Below are positions 24,950 through 36,588 of a stretch of 64,000 bases of DNA, piece by piece. A program made the position numbers and the translations under genes. The stretch's first letter is position 1, and every line of letters starts with the position of its first letter. This stretch comes from Dasyornis broadbenti (taxonomy: Eukaryota > Chordata > Aves > Passeriformes > Dasyornithidae). Under the pieces are notes generated by a model, which was not told the origin of the DNA, did not search any database, and saw only the letters and a program-made list of their open reading frames with translations. The stretch is from positions 493,214-557,213 of the forward strand of contig VZRN01006384.1 of the NCBI GenBank assembly GCA_013397935.1. The letters are read 5' to 3'.

Positions 24950-27900
24950 AAGCCCATCAGAAAATAGTGTTTTGTGGTGAAAAGACTTGGTATAATGCAT
25001 CACAAGAGTATTGCACCTTGGAGGTTGGTAGACCAATTTATATGCAAGTATTTTGAAAACACCCCAGAGAAATGTGCTACTGCATTTCTTTAATTGAAAA
25101 CGAAGACTAGCACAGGAACTGGTAATTGAAGAAACTCTCAAACCCTCAAACCTGTACTACCTCCTTCTGCAAATTAGATTTTGTTTTCCCTTCTAAGGAA
25201 AACACTTAAAACTTACAAGAATGAGATTATGGATATAACTAGAATAAGAAAAAAAAATTTTTTTTTACCTTTTCCATTAGTTCTCCCCCTCTTCCCCATA
25301 CAGGCATAAACCAAACATCAGGAAAGACTTTTTGAAGAGTCTTAAAAACTGGAGAAGCAGAAAATGTTTTATACCTGTCCCCCATAAAGCTGAACACGAT
25401 GTAGGAGGTAATAAAATGGGATTTCTAAGATGCTGGTGATGCCAGCCACTTTGCAGGATTACAGAAAAGTAACCAGGGCAACTATGGAGTTTGATATCAA
25501 TCAATTTAATGGTTGCAACAAGAAATTGTTCTCCCTATGTAGTGCCCTGCATGAGATTAAACTCACTGCAACCTCTTCTGTATTATCCTTTTGTTTCTTC
25601 TGCTCAGCACAAATATCTAATAATTTATAGCATTGAAAGTTACACAGCCAAAGAACACTTAAATTATAGTTAAAAGAAAAACAGTGCGAAATGCTAGGCT
25701 AATTATTCGTTCTGCATATTCATCATGTTTCCCTCATGGATGTTTAACGATCACAGTATTTCATTTATTATTCTGTTTCTCTTTAGAATATTTTTACTGA
25801 AATGCTATGTAATATAGGCTTTATTTTTTCATTTACTGTTACACAGGCCAAGGACGTCTTATCTGTATGATTCAAGTAGTTATAAATGAACAACAGAAGA
25901 TTTTCCCTATTAAATCTCAAACCTTTAGAAACCAACCTATGAAACATATTCAATGGCAAGTTTGCCAAGCTTTTTGTCCAAATTTCACATTTTATTACCT
26001 AAAGTGCACTGGTAAATATTGTGCCTTCTTTGTTGTACTCCCCTCCATATGTTCACTAGTTTGATTTAAAACAGATGAAAGACTATACTTTTTCTTTTCC
26101 CAACAGCACCAATATTTTACAGATTAAGGTTTTCATTGAATTTTACTGTGACAGAGAAGACAGACTACAAAAATACAAAATATTCTATCAATTAGCATCA
26201 AGAAAAAGAATTCAAAGGGGAGGCAAAAAGGATTAACTAAAATCACATCAAGAGAGGCAGCAACATTTCGTAAATCTGACTCAGATATTAAGACAATTCA
26301 GCTGAAGAAAAGTGACTGGCTAAATCATGTGTATAAGTTCAGTTCTAACAAATGTCCACCACAGCCTGAGAGACGCACACCTTGATAAACCTGGGCCAGA
26401 TGAATTATAAATCCTTCTTCCAGCTAAGCAGCATAGTTGATCCTTTCCAAAATGCCCAAAGCCAGACTGCTTCTGTCTGAACTTGTAGGGCAGAGGAAAT
26501 TGTACACTGGCTTTTTGATCCTTCATGTGCTTCGTTGCCTGATTAAATGCAACCCCAGAAGGGGCAGATGTGCCAACTGTTAGCAAATGGGGTGGGGAGA
26601 ACAAACTGGGCTCCAAAGTCACCACCTTGCACTCAGACACTTCTCTCTACTCATGTAAATGCAAGCTACTTCTGGTGTCAGGAACTAGAGTAAGTGCGTC
26701 TTATGTGAAATTACAGACACCTTGCATCATTTTGACATTCTTCTTAAAGATTAATTGCTACCCAGAGTACTCCCTCCTGCCTTCTAAGCTGCAGTTCCCT
26801 GACTTTTTTTAAACTACATTCTGTGTGCAATAAAATTGCAGAGTGCAGTTTGTTCTTTTATTTTCCCCAAATACTCATCCTAACAGAGGTACAACTACAT
26901 CATCATCTGCAGCTATGTCACTTTGTGAATATTTTACATTTCTCATTCAAGGGCACTCACAAAAAGCTATCTAAATGAAGTAAAGGTATGAATTTATGGT
27001 TGTCTAAAAAAAGTGTTCTTATTCAGAATTTAAGCAACCTGATTTCAATTAGCATTTATTTCCCTTTCAAAATTAATTTTTAGAACTTCTCATTTTTCAG
27101 CCACCAATCATTGGACCATACTTTTATTGTCCTTGTTCTGCTATACCATAAAATGAACAACCTGTATCCTAAACCTTCCCTCTGAACATAGAAGCCTTCC
27201 TGTAAATACAGCTAGTTGCTCTCATATGATAGTTTTTGAGACTTGTTGCAACTGCTCCTTCTACTCATGCTGTGCTTTACATCAAAGGCAACTCATTGAT
27301 AGAGGTTAGTATAATTAAAAAAGATAAAGAAAATCAAGCCAGTTGCTCCCTCTTTCCTAGCTTTTCCTTCTATATAAACAACCACCATTAAATCCTATTG
27401 ACCATTCTCTTGAATTGTCTTCCTCATGTAATCACTCCAAACAAGTAAGTTTTTTGTGTCAGTATTTCCTCTCTTCTTTAAACTGTGTCTGAATTTAAGT
27501 AACAGACAAAGGCAAAGATTTAAAAGGATATTAAAAGCCAAGAGTACTCTCCAGCCTGATCATAACAAAGCAAATGAAGTTCAGAATCAGCTTTATCATT
27601 TTCAGCTTTATCTTCTACAACTCTCTGATTTATCTAGACGCTGCTGAAAACAATGAAGTTATACCAGTAAGAAATAAAAAATGTAGGAAACTGCCAAGGT
27701 CAGTCTGCTTTCCTGACTGTGAAGCTACTGAAATCCTCAAGCTTTTTAAAATAAATAAATTCTACCAGTTACACATACCATTATTCTCTTTCAACACACA
27801 TGAATCAAGACTTTACTTCTGCAGCATATATCATATTAAAAGTAGGGAAATATTACTGGAAAAGTCTTATTTGAGATGTACTAGTAAATTCTGCTGAGTT

Positions 27901-29995
27901 AATTTAAACGATCCTGAAAATAAAACAGTGGTCTCTTGCTACTATAAAGACCTCGACCCTCAGAACTTGCCCTACACTTCTGCCCCCCTACCAAATTTTC
28001 TGTACAAGACCATTAAAAACAATTTCTGAGAGATACTGGGCTTTGTTTCTCAGCCCCAAGTGGCTTCATTTCACAATCTAGCTCTAGGGCTGCAACACAC
28101 TGCTATGGGAGCAAGGCCACTGTACCAGGACATACTTTGCCACCAACTGGTGTGCTTGAGGGATTGATCCTAGTGCACATACTGGAAAGACTTTCTTCTG
28201 AACTAGCAATGAGAGGAAAAAAAAAAGATTTCTCGAAAACTGAACTTTGGCTGAGGCAGGGTAAGAGAGATGCTCAGAAACTCAGAAGAATGTACTAGAT
28301 CAGAAAAAAAAGATATAGATATGAAATATTCAAGTTTAAAATCTTTGCCTTGCTTAGCACAGATCAGAAGGTTTATCTTAGTTTGTTCCATCTGTTCCTA
28401 TCTCTGTTCCCCAGCCCTGAATGTACTGGTGAGCTCCACAGAACTCTGGGGCCAACTCATGCCCCCAACTCCAGCTATCGACTCTGATAAGGTAAAACAG
28501 GAACATGAATCTTTAACGTCCACTAAGGACATATCCACAAGAAAAAATGACTTGTTTACAGTAGTTTTCCTCTTGCTTTCTGTAGTTTGCTACTTCAGCA
28601 TTTTCCTTGAATTACTGCTGCAGGTGTGATAATTTCAACAGCACTTCTGCCTGAGCCTGAGCCATGAGTGTGCCTCCATATCCAACTTCTGCCCTCTCCT
28701 CTTCCACTCGGGAGGGAGGCAGCAACCTCTTTCTCTCACGTGTCACAGTTTTTGTTACCTCTTGCGAAACTTTTAAGCAGAAGCACAAATGCTTTTACAG
28801 ATAATTCAAGGATGTTCATAGTAGGTTTTTTCTTTTTCTGTTTACCTACTCAGACCCTTTAAAGAAATTCATCTTCATATGACAGTTCAGAAACAACTGC
28901 CACATCTCAAGAATGGTAACAGATTTGATAGACATAGATTTATCACTACCTGCTTTTCAAAGCTCTCAAGTGCTTGTATGCAGTTTAAAGCACAAAATGT
29001 GGCTCTAAGATTTGTGAGTAATATACAATAGTAAAAAATCCTCACTTATGTTCTTTTAGAACAAACTGTCTTCAGGTCTAATTCATAGTCATCCTACAGG
29101 CTTCAAAACCCTACTCTTTTCCCATACCCGAACTGATAACATTTTAACACAGATTTCCTTCAGCCTAAAATGAACTACTCTGGGTCTCACTAACTATACA
29201 CTGCACCTTCTTAAAATTTCATTTACCTCTCTGGCAAAGGCCTATCCTTCTCTCAAAGCTGCAATCTTTGACCTTAAACGTATTGGCAAACAAAATAAAC
29301 ACAGGTAGAATAAGAAAAGCAAAGTTAAGGATTGGTCTGAGTTGAACACATCAGTATCTCCACACCTCCATAACTGAAGTATTCCTTATTATTTTCAAAT
29401 TAAGTATCTCAACCATCCCTCTTGATAATAAAGATATCTGTACATTTTTTGTAAATATTTATATCAATGTAAAATTTACCTCAATATCAAGCACTATAAA
29501 AACTTCCATAAAGTAAAGAAGATGACAGAAGGACAGTCAGGGTGTCTCTGTTTCCAAAGGAATTTTGCACATAATGATGAACAGGGTCAATAGCTAAGAG
29601 TCACCACTGTTCTGCTATGAGTTACAAATTTTGTAATTTTAAATACATTATTTATTCAGTTTTTCTCCCCTACAGTTTATACTCTGCACAAGCCACACAC
29701 ATAAGAACAAGCCCAGTTTGAACACCAATAACACATTACACTGGTGTGCCTCTGCTGTTTCTTACCTGTGTGAGGTTTTAATTAGGGTTTGTCACTGACT
29801 TCTTTTTACATATTTCTAAATATTACAGCATACAAAGCAATAAGCATGACTTTATTGTATACTCAGCATAACACTACATAGAGAAACTCTTGATAGCATT
29901 TCTAGCAAGTACTTAGTACCTTATGTTTTTCTGCCAGGTTATGGTGATAGGACTCTCTGTTATGCTTAAGAAAAAAAGAATCAAGGCAAACTTAC

Positions 29996-30056
29996 TTGAT
30001 ATAATAGGGCACTTTGTTATGTGAAACAGATCTCTGCCATGGAAACTGTACTGAGG
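29996..30056 (-). CDS. UTRN: Utrophin exon, 61 nt (first half of WW domain; dystrophin exon 62 equivalent)
   Basis: Acceptor TTTCCTCAG|CCTCAG has AG at 30058-30057. Donor ATCAA|GTAAGT has GT at 29995-29994. CC completes a threonine codon, then SVQFPWQRSVSHNKVPYYI and two bases of asparagine follow. The tryptophan in FPWQRS is the first WW signature residue, and VPYYI supplies the aromatic core of the sheet. In the family this domain binds the C-terminal PPxY motif of beta-dystroglycan at the plasma membrane. The 61-nt length equals dystrophin exon 62. A second possible AG lies 6 nt inside (CCTCAG|TACAG). Using it would remove two codons without shifting frame. Confidence 0.97.
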
Positions 30057-32624
30057 CTGAGGAAATAAAGAGAAGGTAGTTATTAGAAAGAACCTGTCAT
30101 ATTAAAAAATCTAACTATCGTTTATTTATTTTACAATTAATATGGTTATAATAAATTAAATGGAAATAAAATTTCCCAGACTAGTTTCAGTAATTAGAAA
30201 AGCAGCAGAAGAAAATGATGGCAATCTATCAGGATGATTACAGGCATCTATCAGATGCCATACTGGAAATAAATGTGGTGATTCTACTTCAAAGAAGGAT
30301 AATAAATTCTGAGCAAACAAACCACCCATTCAGGGAAACTGCAGACACTTGTTTTCCTACTTACAGTATTATTATCAGTTTATGCTTTTAAAATAAATGA
30401 TTGCACTACTATAAACAATGCTCTGCAACAGAAGAAAAAGAAGAAATATAAACCTTATTTTTATTAGTTACAACTTTTAGTTCCTATTTGCAACTCAAAT
30501 TAATATTGATTAACGCTGCATGGCCAAGAAAAAAAATGCATTAAAACCTGTCGTTGCACTCCTTGCTGAAGAATTGTAATCTTTGCAGAATTTATGCAAA
30601 TCAGATATCATCCACAATATCCGGAAGCCTTCTGCACACTGAGTTGAAAGGGACATGAAGTCATACATGACACTATTACCTAAAGATTCCAGGGCATAAA
30701 GGGTAAAAAGTGTTTGGGCCAACAGGACTGTTGGTGCTCAACTTTAAAGTAGCTAGTTACTGAAAAACCACAGGTACACACATCAGAAATTACCAGACCA
30801 GTGCCTGGGTAATAAGGATTTTAACATGGAAAAAGCTCCTTGCCCTAGATTCACTGTAGAGGCACAGACCGAAAGAACAGGTAGGAATAAATGATCATCA
30901 CACGGAGAAGAGTTCATATTGCACACATATGCCAGTGCTTCCGAGACAGAGTGCCTCCTCTTGGGTGCTAATGCCCATTTAGAACCTTGGTAAAATGAGA
31001 CACAGCTTTGATCCACACTGGATCTCAAGTAATTAAACCCTCAATTAATGTAATTTTCTGCAAGCATGGCCTACTTTAGGACTCATTCCTCTTCAGAAAA
31101 CAAGAAATCCATTTGAAAGTAACTTTCTTCTCCTCTTGCCTTATGACCTCTCAAGATTACAGTGAAGCCTTACAAGCTGTGTAAGCCCCTTTAGGCAGTT
31201 GCAGCTACAAACAGAGGTAGGTCTTGCCCTGCTACCAGCTGACTGTTCCCCAAGGGGTTTCCTGGCTGTGACCTCTTCCTAAATCACACAAGTTTTCATG
31301 GTTTAAAATTTAAGAAATATTCATGTACTGAAAGAAAGATTAACTGCGAAGACTATTTGGGAGATAACAGGAATAAAGTAAACCACATTCTTTACTGGAA
31401 AAAAATAGAGAAAATTCCATCTTTATTAAAAGAAGAAGATAACATTTGCAATAAAGAAGTAGATAAAGAAAAAATATAGCAAAGGCTAAATGTTCAAATA
31501 GACATAGCTAGCTAAAAAATAATCCTTAAGCCTTCATAAACCTGGGGAAAAGCCCCTAAAATCAAGCAGAAGGTGGCCACCAGCTTTAGAGTTTCATTCT
31601 CTAGTTGCAATTTGGCACCTCTGGTGGCTCCTGTACTACTACACTAACTATGTCAGCTAAGTAAGAATTTGCTTAACTACAATTTATGTGCTATGACAGA
31701 TGCAGATCTTCTGCACTGACAGAAATATTAACTAAACGATGTAATCAATAAATTACTAATTATTATGGTACAAGTCACATTCTATTTATTTAGGAACGAC
31801 CTTTGTATCAAATTGCCAGTTCTCTGCTATATGAAAGTCTGGAAAATGAGATTACAATTCTCTTTTAAAAAATCACTAATGAAAACTGAACACAGTAGCT
31901 ATCAATTTGGCATTCACCAGCAGGCCTGCAGATATTAGTATGGCTGAGAGATGCTTTGAGCAGGCCACTGGGACATAAGCTGTTTGTTAGGGAACATGTG
32001 GAGTCAGTGCATTGTGGATATTCATTTATTCATCTTAGAAAGCACACAAGAAACACAACAGAGAGGAGTGGATTGTCAGCCTTGGAAAAGAAATTAATTA
32101 GAGAAAAAACAAGTTACTATTTCTATAGGTAGGAGATAACAAAAGCAAACTTTTTGCAAAGAATAATGGATTATAAGGATTCTTCACCTTTATGTGTTTT
32201 AGGGATGTGTAAAATTTACTGATCAGTAACTAACTTGCAAAGTGCTTACCTTCCATCTCAAAAGCACTAGAAAACAAATCAACCAAATTCTGCCTCCCAA
32301 TGAAGGGAAGGGAAGCTCAGCAAAAAGAGGGATCATAAGAGTGCAGTGGCCTACTAATACAGCTTTACCTCGGGTTCCTAATGCAGAATATTTTACAAAG
32401 GGCTAATACATTTTTTGGTAGTCTTCAAAAATATTTTGAAGCACTTTCATAGTGATGGTCCGCAAGAATCCGTGAAATTGGTGTTCCAAGAACTCAAACA
32501 GCAGTATCAAATGCTGCACTGTGTCTTTTTAGTGGTGAAACATTTCTAGCCACTGCAGAGATGAAATCACTGGACTAACAGAGCTGGAACCAGGATGCTG
32601 GATAATCTCATCTAGGCTCCCTTT

Positions 32625-32698
32625 CCCATGAAAGATTGGACTTCATGATATTTTGAGGTCAGTCCCTTTCAAATGGTGCTATTCTATCATTCTATGAA
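32625..32698 (+). mobile_element. CR1 3' terminus, plus orientation
   Basis: GATTGGACTTCATGATATTT, then the block GTCAGTCCCTTTC, and finally ATTCTATCATTCTATGA. The last is the 8-bp-repeat end diagnostic of avian CR1. Upstream sequence to about 32570 may also belong but is too diverged to claim. Confidence 0.8.
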
Positions 32699-34571
32699 TC
32701 TAATGAAAAGGCAGAAACAGATGTCTTGCTAGCAAAAATTCCTCATTAAATGATAACTGGAATATAATCAGTTGAAAATGGTGTGATAGCAAGTTATGTT
32801 TCCTTGTTAGGATTTGGAGGACGGGTAACAGGTAGGTGAGGTAAATTTAAAATAGCTGCTGTCAGATAAGCACAGATAAAAAGTTGTCGTCTAATTCAGA
32901 AGTGCATCTTTGGAGACGAAGATTTGCACAAAACATACACATATATATGTCTCAGTTTTAGGAGTTTGAGATTGTTTTATTCAAACTACTAGTGTACTTG
33001 TTCCTCACAGTCAGAAGTCATTGCTGATAAAAAGGTTTGAAAATTTGGTTTAGAATATGCAGTCCTTCAATCTGTCAGGATAAAGCCTTCAACTTTCCAG
33101 ATGTAATGATATTTTTTTATCATTATTGTTTTATTTTTGAAGTTACTGTCCCTGACTTACATTTAACAGACATTATATAAAGTTATACCTATAAGTTCTT
33201 TAACTCTGTCAACCTGAAGCTTTAAAAAAAGGTTTGTTTCATTTATGTTTTTTAAGAAGCTTTAGTTGTAATCGGTGTGGGGAAAGAAGCTGTTTTTAAC
33301 AAAATAGTTTAAATGGATAACTACATATTATTTGTTTTTCCAAAACTGTGTTACTTAGCTATAATTCTTCATGGTATCTAGCAACATGCATCCTGGAAAC
33401 TTTCCATTTTTTACTTTGTATGTAACATGAACTGAATGTCTCCTAAAGCCTGAAGAATATTCCCTAAACACAGCTGAGGAATGCTGATAAGGCACTGCAC
33501 AGTCTTTGCGGCCGTAATTCTATGAATGTTTTAAACAGCAACAAAGGCAGTTCACCACTCAGTCTTGTGAACACGCTGTTTTCTTGTGGCATGCTGTACA
33601 TCAATTCAAGGAAACAATCCAGGTGAAGACAGGCAAAACCAGCCAACCTTTCCTGGCAAGTTTTACATGGGGACTCTTCCACCAATTCCCCCTTGACTAG
33701 ATCAAGGGCTGGAGTCTGAGAAATTTCTTCTACATTGCTTCCTAATCTGTTTTGTTTACAGAGACTAGCCTGACTAGTCTCTCAAACAGTTCATCTGGTG
33801 TTCTTTGGCAGTGCCAAAGGTAGCATTCTATCTTACCTACACAGTCTTTTCAACAAATTATTACATAGGTGTACTGTCCAGCTTACAAATTTGAGACTGT
33901 AAGAGCTACAAAACCACTGTGACAACAGCATGCAATATTCCTAATGGGGCTTTAAAAAAGAAATAAATCAAACTTTTAAAATTGCTTGCTTATTCTGTCA
34001 ATTTAAAAACAGGACAAAGTGGCCCAGGAATCTCTAGTTTGCATAACAGCTGCAATATTTTATATACACTGCATCTGGTTTACTGAAAAAGTAATTGTCA
34101 ATTTAAAATAAGAACATGGTTGTCACATAAGTCAAGAAAAAAAGTCAAATTTTATTTATTGATTTAAATTATATTAGCTCTTCAGCTATACAGTGACATA
34201 CACTACTTCAGCATCTCTGGGAAAGAGCTGCTGATTTTTATGTTGACTTCTCAACACCTGCGATAATGTTATCTTTACTATAGAAGCTCTCAGCTAAAAA
34301 CTGGAGAGGTGACTGGGTTAAAATTCTGTCTCATTAGCTCTGATGATGGCAGATAGGGTAGAATGTCAGGAAACTAACATGGACCTCGATACCACAGCCC
34401 ATCTGTAACAATTATGTCAAATCTGCTTTTGCCCTCTTAGTACATATGAGACTGTAGGCTTACACCTCTAAAATGTTCATTAAAAGATGCAAGAATAGCT
34501 CTTGAAGGATGTTTGCTTTTCTCAGCCCTTTACTTGAAGTTCCGCAAATGTAAGACATGAAGTCTTTCATT

Positions 34572-34589
34572 AAAAAAAAAAAAAAAAAA
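34572..34589. repeat. Poly(A) run, 18 nt
   Basis: Uninterrupted A18 flanked by T on both sides, 375 bp downstream, in UTRN orientation, of the 79-nt exon. Confidence 0.9.
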
Positions 34590-34964
34590 TCCAGGCAGCT
34601 CTTCCTTTGTGTCATTCCAGCAAGTGTGGAAGCAAAAGGAAATAGGAGAAAGAGTTGGCAAAGGATGAAAAAATGTGGTCGTGAACATGCAAAGATTCTG
34701 GAACAGTCACTGGTCAGACTTTGCAGCAGACGATGAAGAATAAAGCAACCACGGCACAACCATCTCAGAAAGATAGCACAGAGGGAAGCAAAATGTCAAA
34801 TGTCAGAGAAGTTACAAAGAAGAAACACCCCAATAAAACAAGGAGGTAGACAATATCGTGCAAGAGGAACTTCCTCAAGCCATAGGGAAACCTGGAGTAA
34901 AGATCAGTCAGTGTTTGAGAAAGGCATCATATCTTACATGTGTCTATTAATTCAAGGAACTTAC

Positions 34965-35043
34965 TGGAGAGAAAATGCTGTGATGCAGGTCCAAAATCTC
35001 GGTGTGCCTCCTGTAACTGCTTAAGACGATCCTCTACAGACAC
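34965..35043 (-). CDS. UTRN: Utrophin exon, 79 nt (hinge before WW; dystrophin exon 61 equivalent)
   Basis: Acceptor TATGTGTAG|GTGTCT has AG at 35045-35044. Donor CTCCA|GTAAGT has GT at 34964-34963. It begins in phase 0 and reads VSVEDRLKQLQEAHRDFGPA followed by SQHFLS, plus one base. The segment ends the last spectrin-like helix and forms the hinge that leads to the WW domain. In the family, DFGP(S/A)SQHFLS is almost invariant. The 79-nt length equals dystrophin exon 61. The acceptor's upstream region alternates T, G and A rather than forming a clean pyrimidine run. Confidence 0.96.
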
Positions 35044-36441
35044 CTACACATAAACATACACACTCAAAATCTACATTGCATGTACTTTGCAATGCCAAGG
35101 TCATGATAAGAAAATCACTTGTTTACATTCCTTTTAGTGAAATCCATTTATGTGTCATAGCACTTATTTGACATCCACCTATTTAAGGCCACATTTTTTT
35201 CTTTCATTTGCTTAATGAAAACCATGTTCGTATCTTGCAGCGTTCTTGTGTGAGCACTGTTGATCAATAACAAAAAAAAGTAGTTTCATGGTGACTACAG
35301 ACAACTGCTGAAGTTTCTGATCTCTTCCCTGCCCTTCTGTTGTCCAAATTCCCATAGACAGCAGATCTCAGTTTGATTGCATTGATGTCACAGCTGCCTT
35401 TCCAGCACAGAACCATTTTGGAAGATACTGCTCCACTGGCTATCATGACATCCCCCAGGTTAATAATTGAAACTGCACTAGCACACCCAGCAGTACTCTG
35501 GTTGCTTGTTTAACTAAATTTGAGAGGACACATATAACAACCCCACCCAAAAAAAAAAAAAAAAAAGAAAAACAACAAAACAAAACAAAAAAAACCCCAA
35601 ACAAAACAACGGAAAAAACCCACTACCACATGATATTAGGAAAGGAAAGGTCTGATATGACATATTAATAGCTTTGCCTCTCAGGAGTGACTCATTCAGT
35701 ACTACTGGCTCATAAACTGGTGCCTGGGTTTTGAGAACTTATTCTCACCACCCTCACTAGAGATGTGATAAGTATTTCCCACAAGAATAAACACAAAAAA
35801 AGGAGAAACTTCAGAAGTTGATAAATGAACTTTTAACTGATGTAAGAAACTTCACTAAATCATTCACTGTGAAATTATGTATGAGTTTCAACTGTAATCA
35901 GGCATATTGATTTACCTTTCCCAGACCATTTAAGCACAATATGAATCTCTCTCTCAGCATATCCACTTCTGCTTGATATGCTAAATTGCTATTGCTCATA
36001 TCTTGTTATACCTCTAGTAATACTTAAGTCATTTTAAGTGACATTTCCTACAGAAACTGAACATTCAAAGACAAAATAAAACAGCTTTCACACAAGCTGG
36101 AAACACAACAGAAATATTTACACCAGTTTTTGGTGACACATATTTAGGCAGTAAAATATACTGCTGCAAGACATAGAAAAAGCCATGCAGCAATAGTTCC
36201 CACTATTCTCCAGAGTTTAATGCATTTTCCTGTGTGAATAAACTGCTGAAATAGATTGAAAGGAAAAGCTTTCGGCAAAGCTACAGAAGGAAAGGCAGCT
36301 CCTTTAGTTGCATTGGTACCAATAGAATAACACTTTAGTGACAGAAGTAATCAACAAATGGTAATAATGCATCTTTTAAGAAAACAGAAGAGTGAGAAAT
36401 ATCCCTCCCCACACACCTACTGCACATATTCAGGAGAATAC
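35044..36441 (-). other. UTRN: UTRN intron, 1.4 kb
   Basis: Lies between the 147-nt and 79-nt exons. Apart from an A-rich tract at 35549-35618 it is plain AT-rich sequence, with no second gene or recognised transposon. Confidence 0.95.
35549..35618. repeat. A18 followed by an A-rich CAAAA tract
   Basis: A18 (35549-35566), then AAACAACAAAACAAAAC-type sequence to about 35618. It is low-complexity sequence. Confidence 0.9.
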
Positions 36442-36588
36442 CTGTAAAAGTTTCCACCGCATATTAAGATCATCCAGTTGACGAGACATCTTTAGAGATG
36501 GATAAAGGTCAAGTGGAGACAGCTGGCTGGACAAATCATTCACTGTTTTAACTTTTAAGTTGATGGGAGCAATTTCTTCTCTAAAAGC
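36442..36588 (-). CDS. UTRN: Utrophin exon, 147 nt (last spectrin-like repeat; dystrophin exon 60 equivalent)
   Basis: Acceptor CCCTTTTAG|GCTTTT has AG at 36590-36589. Donor TTACAG|GTATTC has GT at 36441-36440. It is phase 0 at both ends with 49 codons, including AFREEIAPINLKVKTVNDLS and KMSRQLDDLNMRWKLLQ. This closes the final triple-helical repeat of the rod. The residues LKMSRQLDDLNMRWKLLQ identify utrophin rather than dystrophin, which has STLEDLNTRWKLLQ. The 147-nt length equals dystrophin exon 60. Because it is symmetric (0-0), skipping it would preserve frame. The donor departs from GTAAGT at positions +4 to +6. Confidence 0.97.

Larger units (their letters stand above)
19753..29995 (-). 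other. UTRN: UTRN intron, 10.2 kb, splitting the WW domain
   Basis: Separates the exons carrying the two WW tryptophans. By family knowledge, the equivalent dystrophin intron carries the Dp71 promoter and first exon, and utrophin has a comparable Up71. I saw no CpG-rich promoter-like island here and could not identify that first exon. Contents seen are a 14-bp tandem triplet (20127), a CR1 scrap (20224), poly(A)18 at 23932 and poly(T)16 at 24934. A 107-codon plus-strand frame at 27574-27897 has a hydrophobic start. The rest is unassigned. Confidence 0.88.
30057..34964 (-). other. UTRN: UTRN intron, 4.9 kb
   Basis: Lies between the 79-nt and 61-nt exons. It contains a plus-strand CR1 tail at about 32625-32698 and a poly(A)18 at 34572. 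The remainder is AT-rich unique sequence in which I see no further gene. Confidence 0.93.
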
